The notes: generated by a model from the letters alone, not told the origin. Positions 42,088 to 52,837 are shown, numbered from the stretch's first letter. The stretch: DNA of 64,000 nt from Blastococcus aurantiacus (GCF_900102425.1 NZ_FNBT01000005.1:62001-126000); one strand, 5' to 3'. Numbers and translations: made by a program.

Positions 42088-42099
42088 GTCACAACGGTA
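42079..42099 (-). promoter_or_regulatory. 16-bp palindromic operator over the pucR-like start codon plus -10 element
   Basis: TTGTGACATGTCACAA (42079-42094) is its own reverse complement, and its central CATG includes the ATG start. TACCGT (minus strand, 42099-42094) is the -10 box, sharing its last base with the palindrome, 6 bases before ATG. TGTGA-N4-TCACA resembles a Crp half-site pair (Crp uses N6) and could be bound by the PucR-like protein or by the Crp homologue encoded at 54188. Confidence 0.7.
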
Positions 42100-42162
42100 G
42101 CGGTCCCCGGCTGGCCCTCCGGCCGGTTGCCCGTCCCGCTCCGGGGCGCCACGGTGGACGGC

Positions 42163-43464
42163 ATGACACGCTCCCTCACCGACTACGCCGACGACGTCTG
42201 GAACGGCGCCGCCGACGACAACATCGCGCAGAGCGGCTCGGGCGGGAGCGGCGTCCTCGACGTCGCCGACGGCGTGGGCTTCCACCCCGGCTTCGGCAAC
42301 GTCATCACCTTCCGGGCCGGCGGTGAGCTGGTGCTGTTCGACAGCGGCAACCCGATGGGCGCCCCGGCGCTGCACTCCGCGATCCGGCGGTGGAGCCCGG
42401 ATCCGGTCAGCACGGTCGTCTTCTCGCACGGGCACATCGACCACGTCTTCGGCGTGGGCCCCTTCGACGCCGAGGACACGCCCCGGCCGACCGTCGTCGC
42501 CCAGGAGCTCATCGGTGACCGGTTCGACCGGTACGTGCTGACCAACGGCTACAACGCGGTCATCAACCAGCGGCAGTTCCAGGCGCCGCAGCTCACCTGG
42601 CCGACCGAGTACCGCCGCCCCGACGTCACCTACCGGGACGGCATGACGCTCACCCGCGGCGGGCTGACCATGGAGCTCTTCCACGTCCAGGGCGAGACCG
42701 ACGACGCCACGGTCGGCTGGCTGCCCGAGCAGCGCATCCTGTGCCCCGGCGACATGTTCATCTGGGTGACGCCGAACTGCGGCAACCCGCAGAAGGTGCA
42801 GCGCTACCCCCGCGAGTGGGCCATCGCGATGCGGCGGATGGCGGCGCTGGGCGCGGAGACCATGCTGCCCTCGCACGGCGCGCCGATCTTCGGTGCCGAC
42901 CGCATCCGCCAGGCGCTCACCGAGACCGCCGAGTGGCTGGAGAGCCTGGTCGAGCAGACCCTCGACGGCATGAACGCCGGGGCCCGCCTGGACGAGCTGG
43001 TGCACGCCGTCAAGCCACCGGAGCACCTGGCCGACCGGCCCTACCTGCGGGCCCGGTACGACGAGCCGGAGTTCATCGTCCGCAACCTCTGGCGGCGCTA
43101 CGCGGGCTGGTACGACGGCAACCCGGCCAACCTCAAGCCCGCCCCCGACCGGCAGCTCGCCGCCGCGGTGGCCGAGCTGGCCGGCGGCTCGACCGCCCTG
43201 GCCGACGTCGCCCGCCGCTACGCCGACGCCGGCGAGCTGCGCCTGGCCGCGCACTTCGCCGAGCTGGCCGTGCAGGCCGACGACTCGGACACCGCCGCCC
43301 ACGCCGCGCGGGCCGAGGTCTACGACGCCCGGGCGAAGGCCGAGGAATCGCTCATGGCGCGCGGGATCTTCACCTGGGCGGCGGCCGAGTCGCGCAAGGT
43401 CACCGAGGGCACGGGACCGCAGGCCGGACCCTCGGCGCGGCTCCTGGCGCCGAAGCAGGACTAG
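42163..43464 (+). CDS. MBL-fold alkylsulfatase-like hydrolase
   Basis: The 433-residue protein is related to SdsA1-type alkylsulfatases. The metal-binding motif is FSHGHIDHVFG (H-x-H-x-D-H). A second region HVQGETDDATVGWLPEQRILCPGDMF supplies further ligands. The alkyl-sulfatase dimerisation domain follows (AIAMRRMAALGAETMLPSHG through RNLWRRYAGWYDGNPANLKPAPD). The C-terminal SCP2-like domain of SdsA1 is absent, so it is a short form. Likely substrates are alkyl sulfates or related esters. ATG 42163 is used; the adjoining PucR-type regulator is divergent and may control it. Confidence 0.87.
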   Translation: MTRSLTDYADDVWNGAADDNIAQSGSGGSGVLDVADGVGFHPGFGNVITFRAGGELVLFDSGNPMGAPALHSAIRRWSPDPVSTVVFSHGHIDHVFGVGPFDAEDTPRPTVVAQELIGDRFDRYVLTNGYNAVINQRQFQAPQLTWPTEYRRPDVTYRDGMTLTRGGLTMELFHVQGETDDATVGWLPEQRILCPGDMFIWVTPNCGNPQKVQRYPREWAIAMRRMAALGAETMLPSHGAPIFGADRIRQALTETAEWLESLVEQTLDGMNAGARLDELVHAVKPPEHLADRPYLRARYDEPEFIVRNLWRRYAGWYDGNPANLKPAPDRQLAAAVAELAGGSTALADVARRYADAGELRLAAHFAELAVQADDSDTAAHAARAEVYDARAKAEESLMARGIFTWAAAESRKVTEGTGPQAGPSARLLAPKQD

Positions 43465-43823
43465 TGGGGCGCTGGCCGGCGCGGGTCTACGGGGAGGGCA
43501 CCGAGCCGGATCCGCGGTTCACCTTCGCCAACGAGCGGACCTTCCTGGCCTGGCTGCGGACCGCGCTGGCGCTGGTCGTCGCCGGCGTGGCGGTCGACGT
43601 CCTGGCCGAGTCGGGGGACGCCGACGCCGACGGGTACCGCCCGCTCGCGGCCGCGCTCATCGTCCTCGGCATGGCTGCCAGCGCGGCCGCCTTCGCCCGG
43701 TGGATGGCCAACGAGCGGGCGATGCGGCGGCGCGAGCCGCTCCCCGGCCTCGGCCTGGGGACGGTCCTGGCCGGGGGCATCGTGGCGATCGCCCTCGGCC
43801 TGGTGCTCCTGATCCTGCTGTGA
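43464..43823 (+). CDS. YidH/DUF202 family membrane protein
   Basis: The 119-residue protein starts GRWPARVYGEGTEPDPRFTFANERTFLAWLRTALALVVAGVAVDV, the DUF202 signature (FANERTFLAWLRT) followed by a helix. PLAAALIVLGMAASAAAFARW and a third helix VLAGGIVAIALGLVLLIL complete three membrane segments. The GTG start overlaps the MBL gene stop (TAGTG). It is coupled to a second, shorter DUF202 protein. Function is unknown, but family pairs are common in actinobacteria. Confidence 0.88.
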   Translation: MGRWPARVYGEGTEPDPRFTFANERTFLAWLRTALALVVAGVAVDVLAESGDADADGYRPLAAALIVLGMAASAAAFARWMANERAMRRREPLPGLGLGTVLAGGIVAIALGLVLLILL

Positions 43824-44161
43824 GCGCACGATCCGCGCGCCTCCCACCGTGGGACCCCGGCCTGCAGCTGGAGCGGACGACCCTGGCCTGGCGCCGGACC
43901 GTGCTCTCGGGCTACGGCGCGTCCCTGCTCATCGGCCGCCTGCTGCTGGACCGCTCGCCGGTCGTCGCCGTGGCGCTCGCCGCCTGCACCACCGCCCTGG
44001 TCGCGGTGATCGGTGCCCGCGCCGCGCTGCGCTCCCGCACGGCGGACGCCCGGCTGCGCCGGAAGGAGGCGCTGCCCGATGCCCGCCTGTACGTGGCGGT
44101 GGCCGCACTGATCCTGCTGGTCGGCGTGATGGCGCTGGCCGTGGTCGTGCTGCGCCCCTGA
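43820..44161 (+). CDS. second DUF202 family membrane protein
   Basis: The 113-residue protein opens PPWDPGLQLERTTLAWRRTVLSGYG, a divergent DUF202 signature (LERTTLAWRRT). Three hydrophobic segments follow: ASLLIGRLLLD, VVAVALAACTTALVAVIGA and LYVAVAALILLVGVMALAVVVL. The GTG start overlaps the previous DUF202 stop as GTGA. The two proteins probably form a heteromer in the membrane, though this is inference from the pairing. Confidence 0.85.
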   Translation: MSARSARLPPWDPGLQLERTTLAWRRTVLSGYGASLLIGRLLLDRSPVVAVALAACTTALVAVIGARAALRSRTADARLRRKEALPDARLYVAVAALILLVGVMALAVVVLRP

Positions 44162-44192
44162 CCCGCCCTGCCCGACCTGGTAGGACGACGGG

Positions 44193-45353
44193 ATGAGCAG
44201 CGACGACGACGTCCGCGGCGCGGTCCGCGCCTGGCTGGCCGAGCACTGGGACCCGGCCCGGGACCGCGCCGGGTGGCTCGCCGCCGTGGTGGACGCCGGG
44301 TACGCCGTCCCGCGCTGGCCCCGCGCCGCCAACGGCCGCGATCTGCCGGACGCGCAGGCGCGCATCGTCGAGGCCGAGTTCGCCCGCGCGGGCGCCCCCG
44401 GCAGCGGCCAGGACCGGACCAACCTCTGGGCCAACACCCTGCTCTCCCACGGCACGGCCGAGCTCCGCGAGCGGCTGCTGCGGCCGCTGCTGGAGAACCG
44501 GGTGCGGATGTGCCTGCTCTACAGCGAGCCGGGGGCCGGGTCCGACCTCGCCGGGGTGCGCACCAGCGCCGTGCTCGACGGGACCGAGTACGTGGTGGAG
44601 GGCCAGAAGGTCTGGACGTCGAACGCGGCCGGCGCCGACTACGGCATGCTGCTCGCCCGCACCGACCCCACCGCACCCAAGCACCGGGGTCTCAGCTTCT
44701 TCTTCCTGCCGATGGATCAGCCCGGGGTGCAGGTCCGGCCGCTGCGGCAGATCACCGGAGAGGCGCACTTCAACGAGGTGTTCCTGACCGGCGTCCGCGT
44801 GCCGGCGTCGAACATGCTGGGTGAGCCCGGGCAGGGCTGGCGGGTGCTGCTGACCGCGCTGGCCTACGAGCGGGTCGCGCTCGGCCAGGCCAACCTGGGG
44901 GCCATGACCCGCGCGAACGGGCGCGCGGAGGCCGACCTGGTCGAACTGGCGCGGCGGCACGGCCGGGACGGCGACGTGCTGCTCCGCCGCGACATCGCCC
45001 GGGTCGTGGCCCTGCGCTCGGTGAACCGCTGGAACAACCAGCGCGCGCAGGCGCAGGCCGAGCAGGGCAGCTCCTCGCCGCTGGCCTCGCTGGGCAAGCT
45101 GGCGATGTCGCGCATCGTGCACGAGACCGGGCGCGTGCAGTCGGCGATCGTCGGGCCCCAGGCGCTGCTGGAGGGGCCGGACCACCCCGACGGCGACGAC
45201 GCCAACTTCGCGTCGATGAACGCCTACTTCACCTCGATCGGCGGGGGCACCGACCAGATCCAGCGGAACATCATCGGCGAGCGGCTGCTCGGCCTGCCCC
45301 GGGAGCCGGAGATCGACCGCGACGTCCCCTTCCAGGACGTACGGCACTCCTGA
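44193..45353 (+). CDS. acyl-CoA dehydrogenase family protein
   Basis: The 386-residue flavoenzyme has FAD-contact motif LLYSEPGAGSDLAGVRTSA (about 110-128), VVEGQKVWTSNAAGADYGML, VFLTGVRVPASNMLGEPGQGW, and the C-terminal SMNAYFTSIGGGTDQIQRNIIGERLLGLP. It matches acyl-CoA dehydrogenases used in fatty-acid or sterol side-chain degradation. The catalytic base is not obvious, and in such proteins it may be in the helix near YERVALGQANLG or IGGGTDQ. ATG 44193 follows a TAGGAC box by 6 bases, a weak -10 match. Confidence 0.9.
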   Translation: MSSDDDVRGAVRAWLAEHWDPARDRAGWLAAVVDAGYAVPRWPRAANGRDLPDAQARIVEAEFARAGAPGSGQDRTNLWANTLLSHGTAELRERLLRPLLENRVRMCLLYSEPGAGSDLAGVRTSAVLDGTEYVVEGQKVWTSNAAGADYGMLLARTDPTAPKHRGLSFFFLPMDQPGVQVRPLRQITGEAHFNEVFLTGVRVPASNMLGEPGQGWRVLLTALAYERVALGQANLGAMTRANGRAEADLVELARRHGRDGDVLLRRDIARVVALRSVNRWNNQRAQAQAEQGSSSPLASLGKLAMSRIVHETGRVQSAIVGPQALLEGPDHPDGDDANFASMNAYFTSIGGGTDQIQRNIIGERLLGLPREPEIDRDVPFQDVRHS

Positions 45354-45376
45354 GGGTGCTCACGGCGCCGTTCGCC

Positions 45377-46078
45377 TCACCAGCGACGCGCCGCTCGCTC
45401 CAGCAGCGCGCGCCGCTCCCCCGGCGGGCGGCGCGGGCAGGACGTGCACATCGACCCGGACGGCAGCTCGTAGAGCAGGCAGCACGAGGCCCGGCGGGTG
45501 AACCGGGCGCCGCCGACGTCCTCGTACCGCGGCACCGGCAGCGGGGCACCGATCGCCTCGGCCAGGGCGCGCGCCCGATCCGTCGACGCGGCGGGATCAC
45601 CCGCCGCCCGGCCGAGGTCGAGCAGCCGGTTGGCCAGGGAGTCGGTGGCGATCGCCCACAGCGGGCGCTCCCGGACACCGCCGGCCTCGGCGACCGCCGC
45701 GACGACCGCGGCCAGGGACGCGCGCAGGTCGTCCGCCGGGTACGGGGCGCCCGCGGTCGCCAGCGCCGCGATCGGCACCTCCCCCGGCAGCAGGGCCACG
45801 GTCAGGTCGGCCAGCCGGGCCGAGAGCGGGATGCCGGCGACCAGGCCGGCCAACGGCGGCGTCACCAGGACCGAGGAGGCCGAGTACCACCACACCGTCG
45901 CGAGCACCCGGCGGTCGACCGGCCGCCGCGGTGCACGCGCCTCGAGCACCCGCGCCGTCCACGCGGGATCCGCCAGCCGGTCGGCCGGCACCAGCGCCGC
46001 CCCTGGCGGGACGAGCAGCCCGAGGGCCCCGGCCCCGGGGAGCCGACGCACCACGGCGTCCTGGTCCGGGGTCTGCAC
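45377..46078 (-). CDS. FhuF-like ferric iron reductase with C-terminal [2Fe-2S] site
   Basis: The 233-residue protein ends RRASCCLLYELPSGSMCTSCPRRPP, the C-C-x10-C-x2-C pattern of the FhuF [2Fe-2S] cluster. The rest is an Ala-rich helical domain with DPAWTARVLEARA and TVWWYSASSVLVTPPLAGLVAG, as in siderophore-interacting reductases. It would release iron from ferric siderophores in the cytoplasm. No siderophore uptake or synthesis gene is nearby. GTG 46078 has CAGACT, a near -10 box, 6 bases before it, fitting a leaderless start. Confidence 0.84.
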   Translation of the reverse strand: MQTPDQDAVVRRLPGAGALGLLVPPGAALVPADRLADPAWTARVLEARAPRRPVDRRVLATVWWYSASSVLVTPPLAGLVAGIPLSARLADLTVALLPGEVPIAALATAGAPYPADDLRASLAAVVAAVAEAGGVRERPLWAIATDSLANRLLDLGRAAGDPAASTDRARALAEAIGAPLPVPRYEDVGGARFTRRASCCLLYELPSGSMCTSCPRRPPGERRALLERAARRW

Positions 46079-46218
46079 GCGGCCAGTCTGACCGGCCGCC
46101 GCACGGAACCGGCCGCCCACCGTCCCGGGGATCACCAGGGCGCCCGGAACCCATACCGTGTGACCCGAGCCACGTCGCGTCGCCGGGCTCCGACGACGCC
46201 GGACCGCGGAGGTAGCGC

Positions 46219-48171
<1,953 letters not shown>

Positions 48172-48174
48172 CGG

Positions 48175-48231
48175 AGGACCCGCTCGCCCCCCACCCTTCG
48201 CAGGCTCAGGTCGGGTCCCTGCGAGGGGGCC
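48175..48231 (-). repeat. dispersed hairpin element, copy A
   Basis: This is the most diverged copy. On the plus strand the outer stem is CTCGC against GCGAG, and the inner CCCCCCACC faces GTCGGG. It lies just past the acs stop, in the opposite orientation to copies B-D. Confidence 0.7.
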
Positions 48232-48325
48232 GGGGGTGCGGGGGCGCGCGCCCGGCCGTCGTGCGGCACCATTTCCTTGATCAGCACGACCCTGACCAGC
48301 TGTACCGATCGAAGGAGGAGCCCCC

Positions 48326-48826
48326 GTGGCCCACAGTGTGTCGCCGGCCCCCCGGGACTCGACGGCCGGAGCCGACGAGCCCTCCGTCGGGACCCTCGTG
48401 CAGAGCGCCATGGCCGACATCTCCACGCTCGTCCGCAGCGAGATCGAGCTGGCCAAGGCCGAGGTGGGCCGGTCGGCGAAGAAGGCCGGCATCAGCGTGG
48501 GCCTCTTCGGCGCCGCGGGCGTCCTGGCGGCGTTCGCCGGCATCTACCTCTTCGTCACGATCGCCGAGGCGCTCACCGCGCTGGGTCTCCCGCGCTGGGT
48601 CTCCTACGGCATCGTCACGCTGTTCTTGCTGGTCCTGGCCGGTATCTGCGCCCTCATCGGCAAGCGGATGATCTCGAAGATCGAGAAGCCCGAGCGCACG
48701 CTGGAGACCCTCTCCGACCTCCCCGAGGTGCTGCACCGCGAGGCGCCGGGCCAGCGGCACCGGGCGGTGCCCGAGGTCAGCAACGGCCGGGTCGTCCTGC
48801 GCGGCAACGAGTCGTACAAGGTCTGA
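48326..48826 (+). CDS. Actinobacterial holin-X (phage holin superfamily III) family protein
   Basis: The 166-residue protein begins with an Asp/Ser-rich tail, then SAMADISTLVRSEIELAKAEVGRSAKKAGISVGLFGAAGVLAAFAGIYLFVTIAEALTALG. This is an amphipathic helix followed by two membrane helices, as in PF07332 (holin-X) proteins. A cytoplasmic C-terminus follows. Despite the name there are no phage genes here, and the position corresponds to Rv3669. GTG has AAGGAGGAG upstream. Its role in the envelope is unknown. Confidence 0.85.
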   Translation: MAHSVSPAPRDSTAGADEPSVGTLVQSAMADISTLVRSEIELAKAEVGRSAKKAGISVGLFGAAGVLAAFAGIYLFVTIAEALTALGLPRWVSYGIVTLFLLVLAGICALIGKRMISKIEKPERTLETLSDLPEVLHREAPGQRHRAVPEVSNGRVVLRGNESYKV

Positions 48827-48833
48827 GCCCCCG

Positions 48834-49760
48834 GTGACCGTCCCTCCGGGCGGGCAGCCGGACGCCACGAGCGTCCTGCTGCCCGGACCGTGGGCCCACC
48901 GCGACATCTCGGCCAACGGCATCCGGCTGCACGCGGCCGAGGCCGGCGACGGCCCGCTGGTGCTGCTGCTGCACGGGTTCCCGCAGTTCTGGTGGACGTG
49001 GCGGAGCCAGCTCACCGCCCTGTCCGGGGCCGGGTTCCGGGTGGTCGCCCCGGACCTGCGCGGGTACGGCGCCAGCGACAAGCCCCCGCGCGGCTACGAC
49101 CTGCCCACCGCCGCAGCCGACGTCGCCGCGCTGGTGCGGGCCCTCGGCGAGCGGGACGCCGTCGTCGTGGGGCACGACTGGGGGGCACTGGTCGCCTGGA
49201 CCATGGCCGCGCTGCACCCGCGCAGCGTCCGCCGCCTCGTCGTCCTCTCCATGGCCCACCCGCGCCGGCTGCGTGCAGGCATGACCGATGCGGCCCAGCG
49301 CCGGGCGTTCCGCTACTTCCTCGGTGCGCAGCTGCCGCGGCTGCCGGAGCGCCGGCTCACCCGCGACGACGACGACCCGGTGGCCGAGCTGCTCCGCGCC
49401 TGGTCGGGCCCCGGTTGGACGCGCACCGCGGACTTCGCCGAGTCCGTCGACCGGTACCGCGCCGCCGCTCGCATCCCGCAGGCCGCCTACGGCTCGATGG
49501 AGTACTTCCGCTGGGCCGGACGGTCGCAGCTGCGCCCGGACGGCCTCCGGTACGCCCGGCGCATGTCCGCGCCGATCTCGGCCCCGACGCTGCAGCTGCA
49601 CGGCGCGCTGGACAGCTGCGTGCTGCCCGCGACCGCCCTCGGATCGGGCCGCTACGTCGCCGGCGCCTACGAGTGGCGAGAGCTCCCCGGCTTCGGCCAC
49701 TTCCTCCCCGAGGAGGCCCCCGACCAGGTCAGCACCGCCATCGCCGACTGGGCCGCGTAG
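48834..49760 (+). CDS. alpha/beta-hydrolase, epoxide hydrolase-like
   Basis: The 308-residue protein has oxyanion motif LLHGFPQFWWTWR, DLRGYGASDKP, the nucleophile Asp in VVGHDWGALVAW and catalytic His in GFGHFLPEEAP. The third acid is probably the Asp in LHGALDSCVLP. The cap-domain Tyr pair needed for epoxide opening may be in the VDRYRAAARIPQAAYGSMEYFRW region. That pattern matches soluble epoxide hydrolases or haloalkane dehalogenase-like enzymes (Rv3670, EphE). GTG 48834 follows the holin-X stop by 7 bases. Confidence 0.9.
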   Translation: MTVPPGGQPDATSVLLPGPWAHRDISANGIRLHAAEAGDGPLVLLLHGFPQFWWTWRSQLTALSGAGFRVVAPDLRGYGASDKPPRGYDLPTAAADVAALVRALGERDAVVVGHDWGALVAWTMAALHPRSVRRLVVLSMAHPRRLRAGMTDAAQRRAFRYFLGAQLPRLPERRLTRDDDDPVAELLRAWSGPGWTRTADFAESVDRYRAAARIPQAAYGSMEYFRWAGRSQLRPDGLRYARRMSAPISAPTLQLHGALDSCVLPATALGSGRYVAGAYEWRELPGFGHFLPEEAPDQVSTAIADWAA

Positions 49761-49789
49761 CGCAGCGGAGCCGCCCATGGCGACGCCAT

Positions 49790-49856
49790 GGAACGGCCCC
49801 CCTTCAGGGCCCCGCCGCGAGCGGAGCGAGTGGTGGGGGGGAAGGGGGGTCCTCTT
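49790..49856 (+). repeat. dispersed hairpin element, copy B
   Basis: The outer stem CCCCCCTTC pairs with GAAGGGGGG over 9 bp. The interior has CCCGCCGCGAGCG and GAGTGGTGGGGGG. It is followed by TCCTCTTACTC, a weak T-rich run. It separates the convergent epoxide hydrolase-like and marP genes and may terminate the former. Confidence 0.8.
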
Positions 49857-49858
49857 AC

Positions 49859-51040
49859 TCACTCGCAGGGGCCGGTGTCGGCCGCTGTCCGCGCTTCCTC
49901 GCCGAGCCTGGCCGCGTCGCCGACCGTCCGGCCGGTGAGTGCGTAGCCGGTGTTCGGATCGTCGATGGCGGAGGCGAAGACCACGCCGAGCACACTGCCG
50001 TCGGGGGCCAGCAGCGGTCCACCGGAGTTGCCGGCCCGCACGCTGCCGAACAGCGAGTAGACGTCGCGGACGACGGTCCCGGTGTTGCGGAAGTTGGGCC
50101 CGCTGATGTCGTTCTGGTCGCGGATCCGCGCGGCCCCGACGAAGAAGGGACCGCCGCCGGGGTACCCCATGATGATCGCGTCGTCCCCGGCGACCGCCGT
50201 CCGATCCGTGAAGAGCAGGCGCTCCTGCGGCAGCCCCGGCACGGCGAGGACAGCGACGTCGATCGCCTCGTCGACGTACACCGGCGTCGCGTCGTAGCTC
50301 TCGCCCCCGGCCTCGACCGTGGGCTCGGTGACCCCGGCGAGCACGTGGGCGTTGGTCATCACCCGCTCCGGGGCGTAGACGAAGCCCGAGCCGTCGATCT
50401 GCCGGGAGCACGAGGGCGCCACCCCGGTGATCTTGACCACCGAGCCGCGCACCTGGGCGACCACCGGGCTGCCCTCCAGCGCCGGGTCGGGTGCCGGGAC
50501 GTCCCGGACCTCGGTCGGGGTGAGCGGGTCGAGCACGTCGGGCAGGCCGCGCCGGTCGATGGCCTGGCGGAGGTTGTCGTAGACCGATCGCACCCTGGCG
50601 GGCACGGTCTCGTCGACCGCCTGGACGAGCGCCGACTGGCGCACCTGCCCGGCCACCTCGGGGAACGGCGAGGTGGCCAGCGGCGAGGCGACCATCCAGG
50701 CGACCAGCAGCACGGCGGCGGCGGAGACGACCGCGCCGGCGACCGAGTCGACCATCTTGGCCGGTTCCCAGGTGACCTTGCGGCGCACGGCACGGCCGAT
50801 CGCACCGGCCAGGATCTGGCCGAGCAGCGCACCGGCGAGCACGACCACGAGAGCGGCGAACACCCGCGTGACGCTCGAGCCCTCGATCCGCTCGGCGACG
50901 GGACCGGACAGCTGCGCGCCGATGACGGCGCCACCGAGGAAGCCGGCGATGGAGGCGGCCGACACGAGCAGGCCCTGCCGGAAGCCGGACAGCGCAAAGG
51001 CGAGCGCCAGCACGATGAGCACGACGTCCACGAGTGACAC
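49859..51040 (-). CDS. marP: MarP-like membrane serine protease
   Basis: The 393-residue protein has four N-terminal helices forming a CvpA-like domain (VDVVLIVLALAFALSGF through VVSAAAVLLVAWMVASPL). A periplasmic trypsin-like domain has His in VMTNAHVLAG, Asp in EAIDVAVLAV and Ser in SVRAGNSGGPLL. Cys in APSCSR and TGPCE may form the regulatory disulfide known in M. tuberculosis MarP, which supports acid and oxidative stress survival by cleaving RipA. GTG 51040 is the start. It ends the nth-tlpA-nudix-cupredoxin-marP operon. Confidence 0.95.
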   Translation of the reverse strand: MSLVDVVLIVLALAFALSGFRQGLLVSAASIAGFLGGAVIGAQLSGPVAERIEGSSVTRVFAALVVVLAGALLGQILAGAIGRAVRRKVTWEPAKMVDSVAGAVVSAAAVLLVAWMVASPLATSPFPEVAGQVRQSALVQAVDETVPARVRSVYDNLRQAIDRRGLPDVLDPLTPTEVRDVPAPDPALEGSPVVAQVRGSVVKITGVAPSCSRQIDGSGFVYAPERVMTNAHVLAGVTEPTVEAGGESYDATPVYVDEAIDVAVLAVPGLPQERLLFTDRTAVAGDDAIIMGYPGGGPFFVGAARIRDQNDISGPNFRNTGTVVRDVYSLFGSVRAGNSGGPLLAPDGSVLGVVFASAIDDPNTGYALTGRTVGDAARLGEEARTAADTGPCE

Positions 51041-51042
51041 GG

Positions 51043-51510
51043 TCAGCCCTCCTGGCTCACCGTCATGGTGCCCACCTGGCCGAGCTGGGTGTGGAACGTG
51101 CAGGTGAACGGGTGGTCGCCGGGCACGGTGACCTCGAAGTCGATGGTCATCTCCTGGCCGGGCGCCAGGTAGTCGATCCCCGCCTCGATCGGCTCCGGAC
51201 CCTTGCCCTCGTCGAACTCCAGGTTGTGCGTCATCTGCTCGGCGGCGTTGACCAGCGTCAGCCGCACCTTGCCGGGGGCGACGGTGAAGCGGGCCGGGGT
51301 GAAGACGTAGTCGTCCTGGGTCTGCAGGGTGATCTCCTGGACGCCGTCCTCCGCGACGGTGACCGTGCCGACGTCCGCCCCCGACGGCGACGACGGCGGC
51401 GTTCCGCCCGCGCCGTCCGACCCGCTGCCACCGCACCCGGCCAGCGCGCCCGTCGCGACCACCGCGGCGGCGCACAGGGCCGCCGCCCTCTGCCGCACCC
51501 GCCCGTTCAT
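51043..51510 (-). CDS. cupredoxin-like lipoprotein
   Basis: The 155-residue protein has a lipoprotein signal peptide with lipobox ATGALAGC, a Gly/Ser-rich linker, then a cupredoxin domain. Candidate type 1 copper ligands are His in EQMTHNLEF, Cys and His in FTCTFHTQLG, and Met in VGTMTV. It would sit on the outer face of the membrane and carry electrons or copper. The ATG overlaps the upstream NUDIX stop as ATGA. Marp-like protease follows after 2 bases. Confidence 0.87.
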   Translation of the reverse strand: MNGRVRQRAAALCAAAVVATGALAGCGGSGSDGAGGTPPSSPSGADVGTVTVAEDGVQEITLQTQDDYVFTPARFTVAPGKVRLTLVNAAEQMTHNLEFDEGKGPEPIEAGIDYLAPGQEMTIDFEVTVPGDHPFTCTFHTQLGQVGTMTVSQEG

Positions 51511-52280
51511 CGGGGCGGAACCGTACGCGTCGGGGGCCCGTCCGGCGCGGGATCGGCGACCGTCGGCGCGGCGGCGTCGCCGGCCGGGTCGTCGTCGTCC
51601 CCGCTGCCCGGGAGCGTGTACGGGCTCAGCTGCGCCTGCCCCAGCGTCCGGACGTCGGCGGTGTCCCACGGCCGGGAGAGGCCGGCCGCCTCGAGGATCG
51701 TGTCGACCAGCCCCGCGGTGAAGCCCCAGATCTCCATGTCCGCGACCGCGAAGGCCGGGCCGACGTACCCGGAGGGATGGCGCAGCCGGTACCGGTTCGC
51801 CGGGTCCACCAGCTCGGCCAGCGGGACGCGGGCCACGCGGGCCACCTCGTGCGGGTCGCCCACGCTGACGTCGCGCGGGTCGTCCCACCAGCCGACGACC
51901 GGCACCACGAGGCGGTTGGACGGCGGCAGGTACAGCTCCTGCAGGGTGGCCAGGACACGGACGCCGTCGGGGTCGATCCCGGCCTCCTCCTGTGCCTCCC
52001 TCAGGGCGGTGCCGACCGGGAAGTCGTCGCCGCTCTCCACCCCGCCACCGGGGAAGGCGGGCTGCCCGGCGTGGCTGCGCAGGTGGGCGGACTTCTCGAT
52101 GAACAACAGGTCCGGGCCGGTCGGGCCCTCGCCGAACAGGATCAGCACCGCCGAGCGCCGGGCGGTCGCCGACGGCTGCGGCATCCGTCGGGCCAGCGGC
52201 AGGTCGTGGGCCTGGTCGAGCAGCCGCTCCAGGTACTCGGGCAGCCCGTCGGTGCGCGCGTCCCCGGTCCGGGCGGTCAC
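51507..52280 (-). CDS. NUDIX hydrolase, CoA pyrophosphatase-like
   Basis: The 257-residue protein has the NUDIX box GGGVESGDDFPVGTALREAQEEAGI. The preceding CoA-pyrophosphatase (UPF0035) region is LLFIEKSAHLRSHAGQPAFPGG. That match suggests it hydrolyses CoA derivatives to phosphopantetheine and 3',5'-ADP. The C-terminus is Asp/Pro-rich and variable. The GTG start overlaps the tlpA-like stop (GTGA), and its own stop overlaps the lipoprotein ATG. Equivalent to Rv3672c. Confidence 0.92.
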   Translation of the reverse strand: MTARTGDARTDGLPEYLERLLDQAHDLPLARRMPQPSATARRSAVLILFGEGPTGPDLLFIEKSAHLRSHAGQPAFPGGGVESGDDFPVGTALREAQEEAGIDPDGVRVLATLQELYLPPSNRLVVPVVGWWDDPRDVSVGDPHEVARVARVPLAELVDPANRYRLRHPSGYVGPAFAVADMEIWGFTAGLVDTILEAAGLSRPWDTADVRTLGQAQLSPYTLPGSGDDDDPAGDAAAPTVADPAPDGPPTRTVPPR

Positions 52281-52837
52281 AGCTGTACTCCCAGGTGCTC
52301 GGCGACCAGGCCCCGCAGCTCCTCGGCGGAGCCGACCTCACCCAGCTCGGTGTGCACCAGCCCGCCGTCGGCGTCCAGGAAGTAGGTGAAGGGCAACAGG
52401 TTGAGTCCCAGCTCGGCCATCAATTCACCCTCGCCGTCGAAGGCGCTGGGGAACCCGATGCCGAGGTCGTCGGCGAAGGACTCCGCCTGCGGCCGGCCGT
52501 CCTTGCTGATCACACCCAGGACCCGCACCCGGTCGCCGGCGTCCTCGGCGAACTGCTGCAGCACGGGCAGCTCCGCGCGGCAGGGCGCGCACCAGGTCGC
52601 CCAGAGGTTGACCAGCGTGGGCACGCCCGGGGCGCGGCCCAGGTCGAGGGTTCCCCCGGCCGGGCAGTCCAGGGACAGGGCGGGCATCAGCTCGGCACCG
52701 CGCGCCGGGGTGTCGGGCTGGTCCGGGCACGGCACGAGCACGCTCGCCTGCGGCTCGGACCCGGGCTCCTCGGCGTCGTCGGTGCACCCGGAAAGGGCGA
52801 GCAGTGCCACGGCGGCGAGCGCCGCGCGCCGCCTCAC
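52277..52837 (-). CDS. TlpA/ResA-like thioredoxin-fold lipoprotein
   Basis: The 186-residue protein has a lipoprotein signal ([11 protein letters not shown]), then an extracytoplasmic thioredoxin domain with active site [33 protein letters not shown] and the cis-Pro region [13 protein letters not shown] follow. It probably reduces or isomerises disulfides in exported proteins, perhaps those of MarP or cytochrome maturation. The GTG overlaps the nth stop as GTGA. Equivalent to Rv3673c. Confidence 0.93.
   Translation of the reverse strand: MRRRAALAAVALLALSGCTDDAEEPGSEPQASVLVPCPDQPDTPARGAELMPALSLDCPAGGTLDLGRAPGVPTLVNLWATWCAPCRAELPVLQQFAEDAGDRVRVLGVISKDGRPQAESFADDLGIGFPSAFDGEGELMAELGLNLLPFTYFLDADGGLVHTELGEVGSAEELRGLVAEHLGVQL

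Noticed and set aside
48326-48826. Prophage remnant suggested by a holin-type protein
   Set aside because: Holin-X proteins are common chromosomal actinobacterial membrane proteins; no integrase, capsid or endolysin gene is nearby and the locus is syntenic.
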